Below, piece after piece: positions 6,339-8,495 of a stretch of 8,495 nucleotides of DNA. Source of the stretch: Bacillota bacterium (GTDB lineage Bacteria; Bacillota; UBA4882; UBA8346); assembly GCA_028282485.1 (NCBI GenBank), contig JANQHU010000173.1, forward strand, positions 1-8,495, written 5' to 3'. Under the pieces are notes generated by a model. That model made no database searches, was not told where the DNA came from, and worked only from the letters and a program-made list of their open reading frames with translations. A program made the position numbers and the translations under genes. Numbering within the stretch: position 1 is the stretch's first letter; the number at the start of each line of letters is the position of its first letter.

Positions 6339-7531
6339 AACTTTCCGAAAATATTTTAATGGCGGCTAAAAATTTAAAGAATAATAAAGTTCGTTCCCTA
6401 TTAACTATGTTGGGTGTAATAATTGGAGTTGCCGCCGTAATTGTCATGGTTTCTTTAGGGGAAGGAGCTAAAAAGCAGATTACCGATTCCATCTCTGCCA
6501 TGGGCTCCAATTTGTTGATTGTCAACGCCGGACGCGGCGGCATGCGCGGGGGCGGTCACGCCACCTCCGAGCCGTTAACTAATAAAATTATTGAAGTAAT
6601 TACTAAAGGTTCTTCCCATATTGAAAGGATTGCGCCTCGTCTACAAAAGAGTAAGCTGGTTAAGTACGGGGAAATAAGTTTGCGAACCAGGATCGTTGGT
6701 TGTACGACTTCCTTTCCGGCGGTACGCAATTACCAGATAGCCCAGGGGGATTTTTTTAGTGAAGCTGATCTTAGTGGCAGGCGGCGGGTTGCCGTAATCG
6801 GTGCTTATATCGCCGAAGAACTCTATTCGGGAGCTAATCCGGTCGGGTTAGAGCTAAAGATTGGCAAAATGCGACTCAAAGTAATTGGCGTTTTAGCAGA
6901 GAAAGGCCAAAGTAATTTTGGCAATAGTGATGATCTGGTTTTAATACCGTTAACCACTGCCCAACGCAGGCTGTTTGGCACCACCACTTTAAGTGATATC
7001 AGTGTCCAAGTGAGTCGGGCGGAGGCTATGGAGCAGGTTAACCGGGAATTAGAGGAGGCTTTATTAGCAGAATTGCAGGATGAAACCAAATTTCGGGTTC
7101 GTAACCAAGCCGAATTACTCTCCACTGTCGAAGGAACGACCCAGACCTTCACCTTTTTATTAGCGGGAATTGCCGCTGTCTCCTTGTTGGTGGGAGGAAT
7201 TGGAATTATGAATATTATGCTGGTTTCAGTGACGGAGCGCATTCGGGAGATTGGGATTCGCAAGGCAATTGGGGCCGGTCAAGAAGAAATTTTAGGCCTA
7301 TTTTTGCTTGAAGCCATCATGTTGAGCCTAGCCGGCGGAATTATCGGGGTAATATTAGGTTGTTTGGTAGCTAAATTAGTAGCTAGCTTCTCTGGCTTGA
7401 TGACAGTTTTAACGATGCCGTCAATCGTGCTTTCGTTTCTCTTTTCCGTGATGATTGGGTTGTTTTTTGGAGTCTACCCCGCCTATAAGGCAGCAGGGTT
7501 GGATCCTATTGAGGCGTTAAGGCATGAGTGA
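6335..7531 (+). CDS. MacB-type ABC transporter permease (FtsX fold)
   Basis: Inner-membrane subunit, 398 residues, expected to dimerise and pair with the ATPase encoded just upstream. The first membrane helix is at about 21-41, after the family motif NNKVRSLLTMLGVIIGV (16-32). A large periplasmic core (MacB_PCD type, about 42-269) follows. Three further helices at about 272-295, 320-345 and 358-383 form the FtsX domain. The coupling segment SVTERIREIGIRKAIGA (298-314) contacts the ATPase in this family, and the C-terminus ends with the typical DPIEALR. A short Gly/Arg-rich stretch (GRGGMRGGGH) sits early in the periplasmic core. ATGA overlap with the ATPase gene, with AGAGG at 6323-6327 upstream of the ATG, indicates translational coupling. 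Together with the adaptor and the TolC-like protein it completes a MacAB-TolC-type system. No convincing terminator follows before the convergent gene 47 bp away. Confidence 0.93.
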   Translation: MKLSENILMAAKNLKNNKVRSLLTMLGVIIGVAAVIVMVSLGEGAKKQITDSISAMGSNLLIVNAGRGGMRGGGHATSEPLTNKIIEVITKGSSHIERIAPRLQKSKLVKYGEISLRTRIVGCTTSFPAVRNYQIAQGDFFSEADLSGRRRVAVIGAYIAEELYSGANPVGLELKIGKMRLKVIGVLAEKGQSNFGNSDDLVLIPLTTAQRRLFGTTTLSDISVQVSRAEAMEQVNRELEEALLAELQDETKFRVRNQAELLSTVEGTTQTFTFLLAGIAAVSLLVGGIGIMNIMLVSVTERIREIGIRKAIGAGQEEILGLFLLEAIMLSLAGGIIGVILGCLVAKLVASFSGLMTVLTMPSIVLSFLFSVMIGLFFGVYPAYKAAGLDPIEALRHE

Positions 7532-7578
7532 AAATATGCGTTGGAGGTCTAAAGATTTTTTATCTCTGCGAGCCTCAA

Positions 7579-8495
7579 TTACCTTATGCGAACATTCGGA
7601 TTAAGAATTTGGGCTAAGTTAAGACGGTTTTCTAAAGTATATTTCAAATCAAAAGGGATTTCATTAAAATCAAGTTGGTTGCTAACGGGATCTTCCGGAT
7701 CGTCAGAAAATTCAACTTGAGGTGCTTGGAGGAGAGCGGTTTTTTCAGCACTCTCTAATTGAGTAGGGGGAATCCGGAAAATTAACAAGTCATCCAATTG
7801 GGCTTTTTGATCGGGCTTGACAGAGCGAATCTTTAGATTAGTGGCGAAGTCATGATAATTAGCAAGAAAGTTTTTTATCCCTTCTTTAGGATCCTGAGAA
7901 TTGGCAAAATTCTCAGGATTATTTTGACTGATTGACCATTTTAAATAATAGTCCAGTAAACTACCAGTGATAATTTGATAGGCTTGATATTTTTTGCAGT
8001 TATTCCATAAAGTATTAGCCGAATTGGAATCTTCTTTTGTAATAATGGCATTAGCAGCTAATAAAAATTTGGAGGGCAGACAAGTTTGGTGATCATTAAT
8101 AATCTTTTGTAACTCTGCACTCAAAGCCGAGGGGATATTTTGATTATCAGCTAATAAAGTTAAGGCTTCGGGATTTAGAAAATAATTACGATAGTCATTG
8201 ATAGAAGTTGGCATATGATTCATTGTTGGAGAGATTAAGGTTTTTAAAATGTTAAAGTTATTATATGTTGATTTATGGAATTTTTTTAGGTTTTGCTGGC
8301 ATTTATCTGTTAATTTCATTGTTTGTGAAGTTGTTGTTTCAGGTTGTGAATTATCTCTCGGAATATAAACATCATTATTTGTTAAATTTGATAAAGAAAT
8401 AGGGGGAGTTCCTTGAAAATTATTTTCTTTTAAGTTTTGTTGCTGAATTGGATATTCCTTATTTTTTATTTTTTTCGTTATTCCTTGAGAGGGAT
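7579..8495 (-). CDS. Unrecognised Asn/Gln-rich protein, N-terminus beyond the window
   Basis: I do not recognise this protein. The frame ends at TAA (complement of 7579-7581) and is open, with no stop, up to the right edge, giving at least 305 codons. The first ATG inside the window (complement of 8317-8319) has no Shine-Dalgarno; the preceding 20 nt are purine-poor ACA/CAA-type codons. The true start is therefore probably outside the window. The upstream part (8320-8495) encodes a polar, probably disordered stretch rich in Asn, Gln, Thr, Ser and Pro. From about 8220 downwards the sequence becomes mixed helical, with several Leu/Ala-rich segments, three cysteines in the ATG-started portion and an acidic patch (DDPEDP) near the C-terminus. 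No signal peptide, membrane helix or catalytic motif is visible. It converges on the efflux operon, so no operonic link exists. The reading frame is convincing by length; the function is unknown. Confidence 0.7.
   Translation of the reverse strand, partial: PSQGITKKIKNKEYPIQQQNLKENNFQGTPPISLSNLTNNDVYIPRDNSQPETTTSQTMKLTDKCQQNLKKFHKSTYNNFNILKTLISPTMNHMPTSINDYRNYFLNPEALTLLADNQNIPSALSAELQKIINDHQTCLPSKFLLAANAIITKEDSNSANTLWNNCKKYQAYQIITGSLLDYYLKWSISQNNPENFANSQDPKEGIKNFLANYHDFATNLKIRSVKPDQKAQLDDLLIFRIPPTQLESAEKTALLQAPQVEFSDDPEDPVSNQLDFNEIPFDLKYTLENRLNLAQILNPNVRIR
7891..7919. repeat. Perfect 12-bp inverted repeat inside the unrecognised gene
   Basis: ATCCTGAGAATT (7891-7902) and its exact reverse complement AATTCTCAGGAT (7908-7919) flank a 5-nt spacer. 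In the coding frame the segment reads NPENFANSQDP. On the plus strand only a broken T-run follows (ATTATTTT), and it lies 360 bp inside the convergent gene, so it is a poor terminator candidate for the efflux operon. The dyad is real; its role is unknown. Confidence 0.75.

Noticed and set aside
5202..7263. Antisense frames opposite the adaptor and permease genes
   Set aside because: They lie fully within intact, recognised genes on the other strand and have Pro/Thr/Ser-rich antisense composition.
7532..7578. Possible terminator built on GAGG...CCTC in the convergent gap
   Set aside because: The arms are only four bases with a loop of more than 20 nt, and no T-run follows the second arm.

Overview
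The window comes from a low-to-moderate GC bacterium. It holds six genes, two of them cut by the window edges. A TolC-family outer-membrane factor with its adaptor and ABC pump implies an outer membrane. The aspartate kinase resembles the class III (Bacillus YclM / E. coli LysC) type, and the chemoreceptor has a sigma-28/sigma-D-like promoter. A diderm member of the Bacillota, or a related low-GC diderm phylum, would fit. That placement is inference; no rRNA or marker gene is present to settle it.

Layout. Positions 1-896 (minus) are the N-terminal two thirds of an aspartate kinase, cut by the left edge. It has its own sigma-70-type promoter in the 184-bp divergent intergenic region. Positions 1081-2820 (plus) encode a methyl-accepting chemotaxis protein with an extracytoplasmic single-Cache sensor. 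It is preceded by a near-consensus flagellar-sigma promoter and followed by a strong intrinsic terminator at 2880-2905. Positions 3026-7531 (plus) are a compact four-gene operon: TolC-like outer-membrane factor, MacA-like periplasmic adaptor, MacB-type ATPase and MacB-type permease. The junctions are 35 bp, a 1-nt stop/start overlap and a 4-nt ATGA overlap. Positions 7579-8495 (minus) are a convergent, unrecognised Asn/Gln-rich reading frame that stays open through the right edge.

How the genes work together. The four-gene operon encodes a complete tripartite efflux or secretion machine. The ATPase dimer and the four-helix permease drive a periplasmic conformational cycle. The adaptor carries the R-x3-L-x6-S/T tip motif (R127, L131, T138) used to dock onto TolC-like tunnels. 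The outer-membrane factor provides the exit duct. The cargo cannot be read from the window. The chemoreceptor and aspartate kinase look functionally independent of the exporter. No mobile element, CRISPR array, tRNA or rRNA was seen. Every stretch between genes is shorter than about 210 bp.
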